From positions 2,046,001-2,110,000 of the forward strand of contig CAJFCV020000004.1 in assembly GCA_904066235.2 (NCBI GenBank): a DNA stretch of 64,000 nt, given 5' to 3'. This DNA is from Bursaphelenchus xylophilus (lineage: Eukaryota; Nematoda; Chromadorea; Rhabditida; Aphelenchoididae). Positions 11,028 to 21,700 of this stretch are shown in pieces. Under the pieces are notes generated by a model. That model did no database searches. It saw only the letters and a list, made by a program, of their open reading frames with translations, and was not told the DNA's origin. The stretch's first letter is position 1. The number at the start of each line of letters is the position of its first letter. Both the position numbers and the translations under genes were made by a program.

Positions 11028-13059
11028 CTACTTGAGGATCTTCTTCCTTTCAAAGTATCGAGACGGGTCTCTATTGATTTGTTTGGCGTCGGACCAATGC
11101 ATAACACTATCCCTGTACTCTATTTTCTTCTCTAGCTCAGAACGGTTGACTTTATTGATCTGTGTGGGGTCCAAAGTAATCATTTCCGGTTGGAGTTTCT
11201 CCAGGAGCTGTCGGACCTCTCTTTCTCTGCGTTGCTTCTTCGTTTCGTACGGATTCTCCCTCAGGGCGTCAAAGTTGGGATCTCCGGAGCCTGGGACAAG
11301 TATTGATGCAAATCCATGAGCATGTCCGATGCCTAGGACATCTTCATAGGGGCAAAATTGAAGGCTGGAGACACTTGAAGGAGCTCGATAAGTGAGAAAT
11401 GGCTTGGTGATGGTGTTGATATTTGGGTCGGAATAGACCTAAAATTGTTTATTCTACCTTCTTCTTTCACTATCTTCAATCTCATCCAACACATATCCAG
11501 AGATTTTAAATTTTTATATTACACATGACCCACCTGAACGTTCACTCCGCATCCAACCGCAACCTGCCCCATTTGACTGATTGTCACATGGCTGGGAGGG
11601 AAGGGCAGTTTATATGCCGACATTTCCTTATAATTCCTCAGATCCCAGACCTTCAATTGACGGTCCAGCCCTACTGTAACCATCCTTTTTCCATCCCGAC
11701 TGATGGCCAGGTCAGACAATGGGGCTTTATGGGCTAACATCTCGATTATGGCCTCTTTACTGTTTGGGGACCACATACAAACGACACCTAAAAACAAAAA
11801 ATCAAAATAAAAAAAATTATCTTACCCTTTGTATTTCCGCTAACAATTATTGCATTTGATGGATTCTGTGTCATACATGTGGTCTCTTTCTGTTTGATTC
11901 TCCATGATTGGACCATTTCACCAGTCGAGACGTCCATATAACTCAAGAAATTCTCATTGCTCTGAAAATTTTATATTATCCATGACAACAATCACTCATA
12001 TATTCTTCAATTACGGCTCAAACAACCTAAAATTTCGAAAACACCAATAAAATGACCTACCAAAGCAACCAACAAAAAATGTTTTGGCAAAAACTCCAAC
12101 GAATGCACATTAAACAAGCTCTTGACACAATGCAACTCCACTCCATTTTTGTCATAAATGTACGTCCACCGTCGTTGCGCCGCGGCGAACATGTTCTCTG
12201 AGTGCAACCAGGCGATATCATTGACCTTTTCGGTTACATTAACTTCACAGTGCAGGGTTTTGGTCATCCAATCAAATGCGGCCAAATGTCCTTTATGGCC
12301 GGCAAGAAGGAGATGCCGACCATTTCGGATGTATTTTCCCTTGTACGGGCCATAATCCAAGTCCAGAGTAAAATGTTTTGAAGCGGCTGCAGTGTCGACG
12401 GCATTGACGATGTCTTTTTGTTCGAGGAAGTAGGTCTCCTTGCCTTCCTCAATATCGACTCCACTGAAAGACGGGCTAGATAAATATTGAACTTTTTGTA
12501 AATAAATTAAATAGCGATCTTTTACCTTGCTATTCCTACAATTATGACCTATATACCATCTATATTCCGCTTAAAAAATGCATTTTTATCCATACACCTT
12601 ACTTATGATGGAGAAATCAAAAATTTATTATTCTGTCCTCTACTTCCTTCCATCTAAAATCAAGAACACAAAAAGACAATCAAAAGCTTACCCGTTATCA
12701 TCTGCATTCAACAGTTCTGCTCGGATTTTAGCTTCAATTCTCTGCTTGAATGTCTCTTTTTTCTTTGTGATCTTCTTCACATGCAGTTTCGTCTTGACAC
12801 GCTCTGGCTGAAGCTCCGAGATGTCGTCCACATCGTTATCTTCAATCTGCTTTTCGTCAATTTCAACTTTCTCGATCAGTTTCCTCTTCTTTGGTCGTCT
12901 CTTTTCCTTCCCGACCTTATCCTTGGAGAACCGTGGATTGGAAGAGAAAACCTTATTTGATGCTCTCCTAGAGAATGCACGGTCTGAGATCTCTTTCACA
13001 TTGGCGTCTGGATCAAAACGGACAACTTCTGTGGTGGAATCACTTTTTATTCGGCTCAT
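11028..13059 (-). CDS. WDR46: WDR46/Utp7-like nucleolar WD-repeat protein (18S rRNA processing)
   Basis: Five exons, 12692-13059, 12061-12475, 11826-11961, 11534-11787 and 11028-11438, join in phase to 527 residues ending KKILK and TAG. The basic N-terminus (KRRPKKRKL) leads to an ARAELL-like segment, RAELLNADD. WD repeats follow with clear landmarks: IRNGRHLLLAGHKGHLAAFDW, DIAWLHSENMFAAAQRRW, YIYDKNGVELHC and MVTVGLDRQLKVWDLR. The C-terminal part has LQFCPYEDVLGIGHAHGF, LVPGSGDPNFDAL and ENPYETKKQRRE, the conserved C-terminal domain of this family. In yeast and human it scaffolds the small-subunit processome. The N-terminal ATG lies seven bases after ttcttccag. Exon 2 could start at either of two acceptors 12 nt apart; the longer form (adding PSFS) fits the family better. 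Confidence 0.93.
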
Positions 13060-13540
13060 TTTGCACCTGGAAGAAAGGGGTAATATGTAAAGAGTGTCAA
13101 AATTAATACACGGAGTGAGTGATAAGGGTAAAACGGTACAGAATGGCGTAAAAAATGGAGATTTTATTAACACATTCGTCCAGCCTCGAAAAATATAATA
13201 ATTTTATTTTGTCATTTCGTTATCGGATTTTTTTGCGAAATGTCAAAATTGATTAAACGGTAGGAATAGGTCGGGATTGATCAGAAACAAACAGTATACG
13301 ATTCCAAGATGTAAACAATACAACTGATGTCCATTTTCACCCCACTTCGTTCACATATTACGCTCTTTATGATTCCCATAATTCAAACAAGGACCAACCT
13401 TGATAAACCGGACCCCAGATACCCTCCTCCCAACAAATCGGTCGTCAACAAAGTTTCAACAGTATTTATCTTCAATAAAACAATAAACAAAGAGAAAACA
13501 AAGCCAAGATCAATGAGTGGACAAACAAGATAATGTTCAT
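13060..13540. other. Spacer between RPS25 and WDR46
   Basis: About 480 bp without a gene. It includes TTTTGTCATTTCGTTATCGG near 13205, a single copy of the TGACA/ACGAAATGTCA-type motif found tandemly in ATG2 introns. An acceptor-like ttcttccag lies just before the WDR46 start. Confidence 0.5.
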
Positions 13541-14239
13541 TTACTCGTCGGTTTCGGCCTTGGTGGCGCGAGTGTAGACCAGTTGGGAGCCGTGTCTGAC
13601 GACGCACTTGATGTGTCCCTCCGCTTGGAGTTGTCGGAGACCAGCAGTGGCCAACGAAGCTCGGACCTTCAGACGTTCGGAAACCACTGAGGGGGTGATG
13701 AGTTTCACGGAAACGATCTGAAAGTAATAAAAATGTAAATGGTTCATAACAAAACCTTTAGAACAGCTAAAGGACACCTTAGAGGGTATTTTCAAAAAAG
13801 TTTACATCAGCTGGAAAGTATTTTCGACCTAAGCAAGCTAGTTATATTCACCATGCCAAAAATCGACGTAAGCTAAACTTCTGCTAAGATAAGGTGCGAA
13901 ATTGACATGGCGTTTCTAAAACTTTGTCTAAATTAACTACCAGTCCATCATCTCCATTATCAAGATTATTTCACCTAATATAATGCCGATCCCCATAAAG
14001 CGCATTTATATTTCGGCACCCACCCAACTCCAAAATCCTAAACACAACAAAAATAAAAGTAAAACTCTTACCTCTTTGTAAAGTTTGTCATAGGTGGCCT
14101 TGTCGAAGAGAACAGCGTTGTTCAACTTGTCGCGGACCTTTCCCTTCGACCACTTCTTCTTCTTGGCCTTTCCTCCTCCTCCTCCCTCCTTCTTCTTGGC
14201 TGGGGCCTTGGAGGCGGTCTCCTTCTTCTTTGGTGGCAT
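13541..14239 (-). CDS. RPS25: 40S ribosomal protein eS25
   Basis: Two exons (14072-14239 and 13541-13717) encode 114 residues. The N-terminus starts MPPKKKE, has a GGGGG run and then [18 protein letters not shown]. The core [17 protein letters not shown] and the second-exon [20 protein letters not shown] are diagnostic of eS25, a winged-helix protein of the 40S head near the E site. The sequence is closest in feel to nematode versions, including the glycine-rich stretch and the C-terminal YTRATKAE. The start ATG lies two bases after the acceptor ttcttccag, which leaves almost no 5' UTR and points to a spliced leader. The gene is divergent from the gene at 14752 and may head an operon with WDR46 and eIF2B delta. 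Confidence 0.97.
13718..14071 (-). ncRNA. RPS25 intron with two possible small-RNA hairpins
   Basis: On the coding strand the intron has GTGCCGA pairing with TCGGCAT about 25 nt later, then ATATTA (a possible H box). A second stem follows (GCCATGTCAA with TTGGCATGG). Ribosomal-protein introns often host H/ACA snoRNAs, but no convincing 3' ACA box is seen, so this is weak. Confidence 0.2.
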
Positions 14240-14751
14240 CCCTGGAAGAAATCAACCGGTGAATATTGAAATTCTCAGAAAATTGCGTTCAAATAACCAT
14301 CACGAAATAACAACATCAAGTATAAGGTCAAAACATATCAAAACTCTTGTAAATCTAGATAAAAACGGACACGACTAAATTTTCAAACTTCTAATTTAAT
14401 TTTTCTGCCAAAACAGCCAAAAACAACGATAAAAATAGCTAAAATTTATCTACTACAATATAATCTAAAAGTAAATTGTAAAATCTACAACTAACAGTGT
14501 AAAAACACGACTAAATTATCGGTAAAAGTCACTCGAAGTAACAACAAAAATGTCTTTTTCATTGGGAAAATTTTTCTGAAGGATCCCACCGTAAGACTTT
14601 GTTTTCGTGGTGGGAAACAGCCAATGTGCTTGTGTATGCCAAAAATATTGGCATTCCGTAATTATTTTATATTTTTTCGTTGATCTCGAGATTTTGGACG
14701 AACTCGCACTGATTCCTTCGATTTGGTGTAATTCAAGAAGGTTTACTCAAC
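14240..14751. promoter_or_regulatory. Shared divergent 5' region of RPS25 and the 190-residue gene
   Basis: 512 bp separate two start codons facing apart, so both promoters must lie here. The sequence is AT-rich. I see no clear TATA box or known element. Confidence 0.5.
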
Positions 14752-15510
14752 ATGGAGGCGAATCACAATCTTAATCATGTAAATCAACCTCAACCACCGG
14801 GAATCTCTGAAGCAACTCGTCAATTTGAGGTGGCCAGTAAGTTTTTTCAACTCATTACTTCATATGTTTTAGAGGCATATTATGGAAACGAAGCGACAAT
14901 CATGAAAAGTTTGATTCAGTCGGGTCACATTCACGTAAAGGACGATGGACAAGTTTTGCAGTGGAATCCGATGGAGCAGTGTTATGATCGTGACTATCGA
15001 TATCGAATGACCAAAGAGAGTAAGTCTATTTTCTTTTCTGTCTTTTTTCTACGTTTAGAAACGACGAAATTGACTAGAAACGGCGAGTTTCCGATATTGT
15101 CCATCAGATCTCATGAAGAATATCGAAACTCTGTATGAATGTGGATTTAATGACCTGAAACTTTTAGAATCGCTTCCGTCTTGGATTATAACGCCTCAGG
15201 CAGCGCATGAAGTCGCAAAGAACGTGAGAGGAGCCCAGTTTTTGAGCAGCAATTATTATCGAAAGACGTTGATCTCGGACAAGCTGAAATCAAGAGGAGA
15301 AAATGAGCAGACGTAAGAATTGCTGTTTAATAGTTGAATAGCGCCTTCTTCTTGCTGTTGAATGTCAGTTTCAGGATAATGCAAGACGATGGACGTCGTG
15401 AGCATCATTTCCCTGAAGTGCTTGACCATCCCTTCCTGAAGATCCCTGAAGAGCATATTCATGAGTGTCTTCAGGACATTTTTGTACGGCAAAATTATAA
15501 ATCGGTGTAA
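14752..15510 (+). CDS. Unrecognised 190-residue protein
   Basis: Four exons (14752-14836, 14873-15019, 15108-15312, 15375-15510) have GT-AG borders. They join in phase to exactly 191 codons including TAA, which is strong evidence for a real gene. Introns are 36, 88 and 62 nt. Segments in order are a Gln/Pro-rich start (VNQPQPPGISEATRQF), then EATIMKSLIQSGHIHVKDDG, then NIETLYECGFNDLKLLESLP, then FPEVLDHPFLKIPEEHIHEC near the C-terminus. There is no signal peptide, membrane segment or metal motif. It looks mostly helical and cytosolic or nuclear. I do not recognise the family. An AATAAA at about 15630 could be its polyadenylation signal. It converges on the 3' end of deg-A. Confidence 0.8.
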
Positions 15511-15762
15511 ATAGAAGCTATTGTAAAGGTAACTCGCCACATTTATTTATTTTTTTGCTGATTTTTCGGGTCTTCTCTTCTACCAGGTATGTGTTCAGTG
15601 TAATATAATATTTTTGTGCCTTTTCGTCTAATAAACGTGCTGAAATTTAAGACAAGTGTAGATCACGGCTCTGAATATTTTTTTAGACAAAAATCATTAA
15701 AAATAATCGTGCTTAAACCTTAGTTTCGGTCAAATTCACCAAAAATACCATGGATAATATAA

Positions 15763-18700
15763 TTAATCCCCGGATTTTATTGACAAACTCGGTTCATATT
15801 GTCGATTATAGTGCGCATAACAAACTCCAGGTGGTAGAGTTCCAGTGGAGCTGTATAAACCGGTTCTACTAACAGTATCCGAAAAGATATGATTAGGGAA
15901 AGCTTTAGGGGCCTTTAAATTCAGAGGTTCCGCGATGTCCTCCGGCTCTTCTGCGTTGATTCGTCGGCAACTTGGGACCTCTGGAAGCTCGTGAGAGCAG
16001 TTGAAGAGGTTTATAAGACCTTGAATGAGGACTAAAATACATTCGGCCAGCAGGAGTAACGTTGCGCCAAGCCACAGGGTTGAGATCCCAGCAACTCGAT
16101 TGAAGAGGGTTTTGAGCTGAAATATTTGCTTTTTTAGATGTTCCGGATTAACTTCCGAAAACGCAAAAAATCAAAATTTTTTCGAACAGTGCAAAAAAAA
16201 AACCAAAATTTTGCGCAGTGCAAACAATTTGAGTTTTTTTTGGCAGTTTCAGATCATTGCACTGTGCGAAAGCCGCGACAAAATATTTCGCCATCACGGA
16301 AGAACTGATTGCACAGTGCAAAAAGTTTTGACAAGGGAAAAAATTTTCGCGCAGTGCGATGAGCAAAAGAGTTTTGCACTGTGCGAAAGCCTCGACAAAA
16401 CATTGCACAATGCAACGAAAGATGGTTTGCACGGTGCAAAAGGTTTTGTCAGAGGAAAAATTTTTGCACAGTGCGATGAAAAAGGATTTGCGACAAAACA
16501 TTGCACAGTGCGATGAAAAAGGACTTGCACAGTGCAACGAAAGATGCTTTGCACGGTGCAAAGAGTTCCAAAGGAAATTTTTTTGCACAGTGCAAAAGCC
16601 GCGACAAAACATTGCACAGTCAAAGAAAAAATTTTTGCACCGTGAAGGAAACACACTGCAACGAAAAATGTTTCGCACGGTGCAACAAAAGATGCTTCGC
16701 ACAGTGCAAAAAGTTCCACAGGAAAAATTTTTGCACCGTGCGATGAAAAAAGATTTGCACAGTGCAAAAGCCGCGACAAAACTTTGGGAAAGAATGATTG
16801 CACGGTGCAACAAAAGATGCTTTGCACAGTGCAAAAGCCGCGACAAAACTTTGGGAAAAATGATTGCACGGTGCAACGAAAGATGTTTTGCATAGTGCAA
16901 AAAGTTCCACAGAAAAAAATTTTCGAACCGTGCGATGAAAAAAGATTTGCACAGTGCAAAAGCCGCGACAAAACTTTGGGAAAGAATGATTGCACGGTGC
17001 AACAAAAGATGCTTTGCACAGTGCAAAAGCCGCGACAAAACTTTGGGAAAAATGATTGCACGGTGCAACGAAAGATGTTTTGCATAGTGCAAAAAGTTCC
17101 ACAGAAAAAAATTTTCGAACCGTGCGATGAAAAAAGATTTGCACAGTACAAAAGCCGCGACAAAATTTTGGGAAAAATGATTGCACGGTGCAACAAAAAT
17201 GCTTTGCACTGTGCAAAAATTTTCAAACGAAAAATCGCACTGTGCAAAAATTAAGACAAAATTTGCACAGTGCAGAGGAAGAAGACTTGACTTACGGTTG
17301 TCGTGGGATTTTCGATGAGTATAACATGGCTTCCATGAGGGAAAAATATCACAATTTCAGCGCCATTCTTTTGGTAATCTAGGGCACAATCTTCACTGCT
17401 ATGTAATGAGCAGTCCTCCACATCGAACTCTTTTTTGGGCCACTTTGAACTCAAGGAAATTGCGGTGAAAAGTTCGTGATCACAGGGCGGATAACAAATA
17501 CAATTTTCGTATCTCCCGGTGGGCTCTTGATTCGTGAAATTGTAGAGACATCGGGCTGAAAATTGGCGGGATTTTAGAACAATTTTTTTGATCTACCTTG
17601 CTCGTCATTAAAGGTATTACAGTATACTGGAGGGTCGTAGACAAATCTCGGATCAGCGCAGCCACAAGCCCGGAAGACTTGGTCTTGATAGCAGGTTCGA
17701 GTACAGCCCTAAAAATTAATCATTTTTTACTGAGGATAAATGCAACGTGCAAAAAATACGAAAAATTTTGGCCATTGCACTGTGCAAAAAATAGTTTTTA
17801 CCCTTTGCACTGTGCAAAAAAACAAAAAATTGGCCATTGCACGGTGCAAAATGAGCGACAAATACCGCACTGTGCAAGAAATAAAAAATTTGGCCATTGC
17901 ACTGTGCAAAATGAGCGACAAATTCCGCACTGTGCAAAAAACAAAAAATTTGGCCATTGCACTGTGCAAAATGAGCGACAGGTTCCGCACTGTGCAAAAA
18001 ACTAGTTTTTACCCTTTGCACTGTGCAAAAAACAAAAAAATTGGCCATTGCACGGTGCAAAATGAGCGACAAGTTCCGCACTGTGCAAAAAACTAGTTTT
18101 TACCCTTTGCACTGTGCAAAAAACAAAAAAGTTGGCCATTGCACGGTGCAAAATGAGCGACAGGTTCCGCACTGTGCAAAAACTTGTTTTACCCTTTGCA
18201 CTGTGCAAAAAACAAAAAAATTGGCCATTGCACGGTGCAAAATGAGCGACAAGTTCCGCACTGTGCAAAAACTAGTTTTTACCCTTTGCACTGTGCAAAA
18301 AACAAAAAAATTGGTCATTGCACTGTGCAAAGTGAGCGACGAATTCCGCACTGTGCAAAAAAAGTTGTTTTTACCCTTTGCACTGTGCAAAAAACAACAT
18401 ATTTGGTCACTGCACTGTGCAAAATGAGCGACAAGTTCCGCACTGTGCAAAAAACTAATTTTTACTAGTCCTTCCGGAAAGTCGCCGGACGGAAATCGGC
18501 GACATGCACTGTGAGAAAACACTCAGGGTGCGAGCGACAGCTCGAAAAAGCCTATTGCACAGTGCAAAAAGCCAAAAATTGCACAGTGCAAAGTGAACTT
18601 TCGTTTTCGCGGAGTGCACGTCGCCGATTTCAGTCCGGCGACTTTCCGGACGGACTAGTACTCTGCACTGTGCAAAAAACAAAAAATTTGGCGGTTTCAC

Positions 18701-21700
18701 TGTGCACAATGGGCGACAAATTCCGCACTGTGCAAAAAACAAAAAATTTGGCCATTGCACTGTGCAAAATGAGCGACAAATTCCGCACCGTGCAATTTTC
18801 GTTTCTTTTTGTCTGCACTGTGCGGAAAAAGTTGTTTTTGTTTCGCACAGTGCAATAAAGTCACATTACGTGATATCACTCTTACCTCGGTAGTATACTT
18901 CCCTGGATAGACGTATTTTTGTTTGCGGCCCTTCAGAGTGTCCAATGTATCGCAATAACCGTAGGGAGCGGCGAGCTTGGAGTGCTTTTTCTACAGGGTG
19001 CGCCAAAAATATTGGGACTCATATTTTTACTTGCCCTGCGGGCTGTAATGGTACAAGAGCAAAGTGGTCGCTTGTGCAAACGTGCAATGCTCCAAAGAAT
19101 CTATCTTCAAAGTTTTAGACAGAGTAGTCGTATACGACACCTGTTCTGCCATTTTAAGTGCTCACAACTAAGGCCCCTGAGACACGGACCCCAAAATGGA
19201 TAAAAATTGGAAACACTAGTTTTACCGTTGCATGCTATGGCAGAAATTCACTTTATATGACAGAGTAGCGGTCGCATTTTATGCACTAAAAATGATTTTT
19301 ACTTATAATGGCGATTACATCTTTTACAGCCCGTCAAAGTCGGCCTAAAAACGCGCCGTTTTTCAGAAAACTTCCGTAAGATCAAAGATTTTTATGTAGA
19401 AGTTTCGATGTAAGGTTCCCAGCATATTAGGCATCAGATATACTTTTATAAGGACAACGAGAGTCTGACTAGTCGTCTTTGAAAAATTATTTTTTTATCT
19501 TCTGCCTCTGAGGGATGAAATAGTGACTACAGCGGTAGAATTTACTCTAAGGTTGCTCGTCAAGTAAGCTTGGACTGAAGATCGCTAAAAGTAATTCAGT
19601 TGTGTCAGCATGTATCCGGAGTACAGCGTTACGTCGATTTTTACGCTCAAGTACTTTTCAACTTGTAGTAAACTGCCAAAATATATCAAGCTTTGAAGGA
19701 CCGTGCCTCCAATCCGCACCATAAAGTTTTTTCCATACAGAAACTGTCCCCTTGTAGGTGTAGATTTTCTTTTACAGTATGACAATTCCCTATGTACACA
19801 CTTTATAACCACAAAATTTTAGAGCAACACGGGCGATACTGTGGTATTGAGATCGTTAAAAACATAAAAATCCGAACTTTCGGGATTTTTTTTTGTTTTT
19901 TCGACCAGCGTCGCCATATCGGTCGTCAACCATGATTACATACGCTGTTACGAAGTGAATGGCATGTGCTTTATACACAATAAATTTGAAGGATCTTACT
20001 TTCCCTTAGCGGAAATAATGGCCAAATTGATTTCCCGTTCATCCATTTGAAAAGAAAATTTTGGTCCCCCAAAAACTTTTGAAAATTTTTTCAAGTTTGC
20101 AATAGGCCCCAACCCTGGCATTACCGCTGCCGTATAGCAAGACTGTTACCCTTGCTAAAACGGCCAAAAGTTTTGATTCCAAGGCCAGCCGGAAAAAGCT
20201 ACACGGAATTGATTTTTGTCCCAATATTTTTGGCGCACCCTGTAGATAAGATTGAATAAAAAACTCAAATTTTTTTGGTAAATACGAGGTTATCTAATCT
20301 GGATATCATTAATTTTTGATGAAACTGATTAATTACAATCAGAAAAAGCCTCAGGTTTCTTTTTGTGGGCAAATCCAAAAAATCGATAACGTAATGTCAC
20401 TTTTTTAAAATTCAAAAAAGAATATATTTTTGTAAAATACATTGATATAACAGGTAGCTGTTTCAATTTTACCTAAAATTTCACTAAAATTAAACTTGTG
20501 ACATTTTGTTCAAAAAACCAATAACGAAATGTCACTTTTGAAAAAGATCAAAATACGGTTATATAAATGCCAGGAAAGATCGCTGAAAGCCTCAACAATT
20601 CTAAAAGGACATTCATTTTTAAAATACGCCCCATGAATACTCAAAATTTCACTGAAATTAAACTTGTGACTTTTTGTTCAAAAAATCAATAACGAAATGT
20701 CACTTTTGAAAAAGGTCAGAATACGGTTATAAATGCCAGGAAAGATTGCTGAAAGGCTCAAAAATTCTAAAAGTATTATATTTTTTTTAAATTTTCACTA
20801 TTTTCTTATCAGAAACACCGAAAAAATCTCAAAACCCCACTTTTTTCACATAAAATGCAGTGCTGCTACCCGGCTTCACCAAATGTCCAAAATTGCTGGG
20901 GAATGGCATTTCGTCGTGCGGATGAATCGTGACTTTGAAGCCCACCTTCTCCACTGTCGGCAAATAATATTCGTCCACGGGGTAATGGACTATCAATTCG
21001 AGGGCTGAAAAGTGGGAGTAAAGTTGCTGTTTATGGCGACGTTACCTGACTCTTTCCCAGTCCCTGTGATTGTCATGTTCCCATCGTGGTTGACCGTATA
21101 ACAGTAGCCGTAATCCAGGTCGTAGACGGGCTTGAAACTGAAAATTTTGGGAATTTTGCCGTTTTTTGAGGGAAAAATTGGAATTTTTGATGATTTTTGG
21201 GATGAAAATCAAATTTTAAAAAGTTTTTGGGATTAGAAATCAAATTTTCATCTCTTTTTTTGACTTATAAATATGATTTTTTAGTTGAAAAATCAAATTT
21301 TTTTGATTGAAAAAAGCAGAATTCGGCGATTTTTGAACAAAAAATCTTGTTTTTGAGCCACAGTTTTCCTTATTGGCTAATTACAATATCATAAATGGGC
21401 TAAACGTACTCTCTAACGCACTCTTTGTTCTCATATCGGCATTGTTTTAGGAATTCCGCATCAGTTATTGACAATTCTTGCTTCTGTTCCTCGGTCAGGG
21501 AGGCTGAAATCGTGTGTGTGCCATCCAAAATCACTGAATTTAGTGTCGCAGCCGAGTAATTGACCTAAAATACGACGCCTAAATGCTTGACGTCATTTTT
21601 TATTTTTTGCACGGTGCAAAAAATTGAATTGTTTTGAAATGCACTGTGCAAAGTTTTCGGGTTTCTTTGCACAGTGCAGTTTGCAAAACGCGAGTGTCGC

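Noticed and set aside
16148..17254. Long open frames on both strands (up to 353 codons)
   Set aside because: They come from the GCACAGTGC palindrome, which lacks stop codons in several frames. Proteins are low-complexity echoes of the repeat (HCAKHLL, FCTVQ) on both strands, inside a deg-A intron.
17598..18860. Open frames in palindrome arrays 2 and 3 (also 21593-22548)
   Set aside because: Same cause: repeat-driven frames on both strands with no homology.
19585..20224. Active transposase gene in the 18994-20242 element
   Set aside because: Fragments resemble Tc1 transposase, but stops and frame changes break them; no intact frame spans the element.
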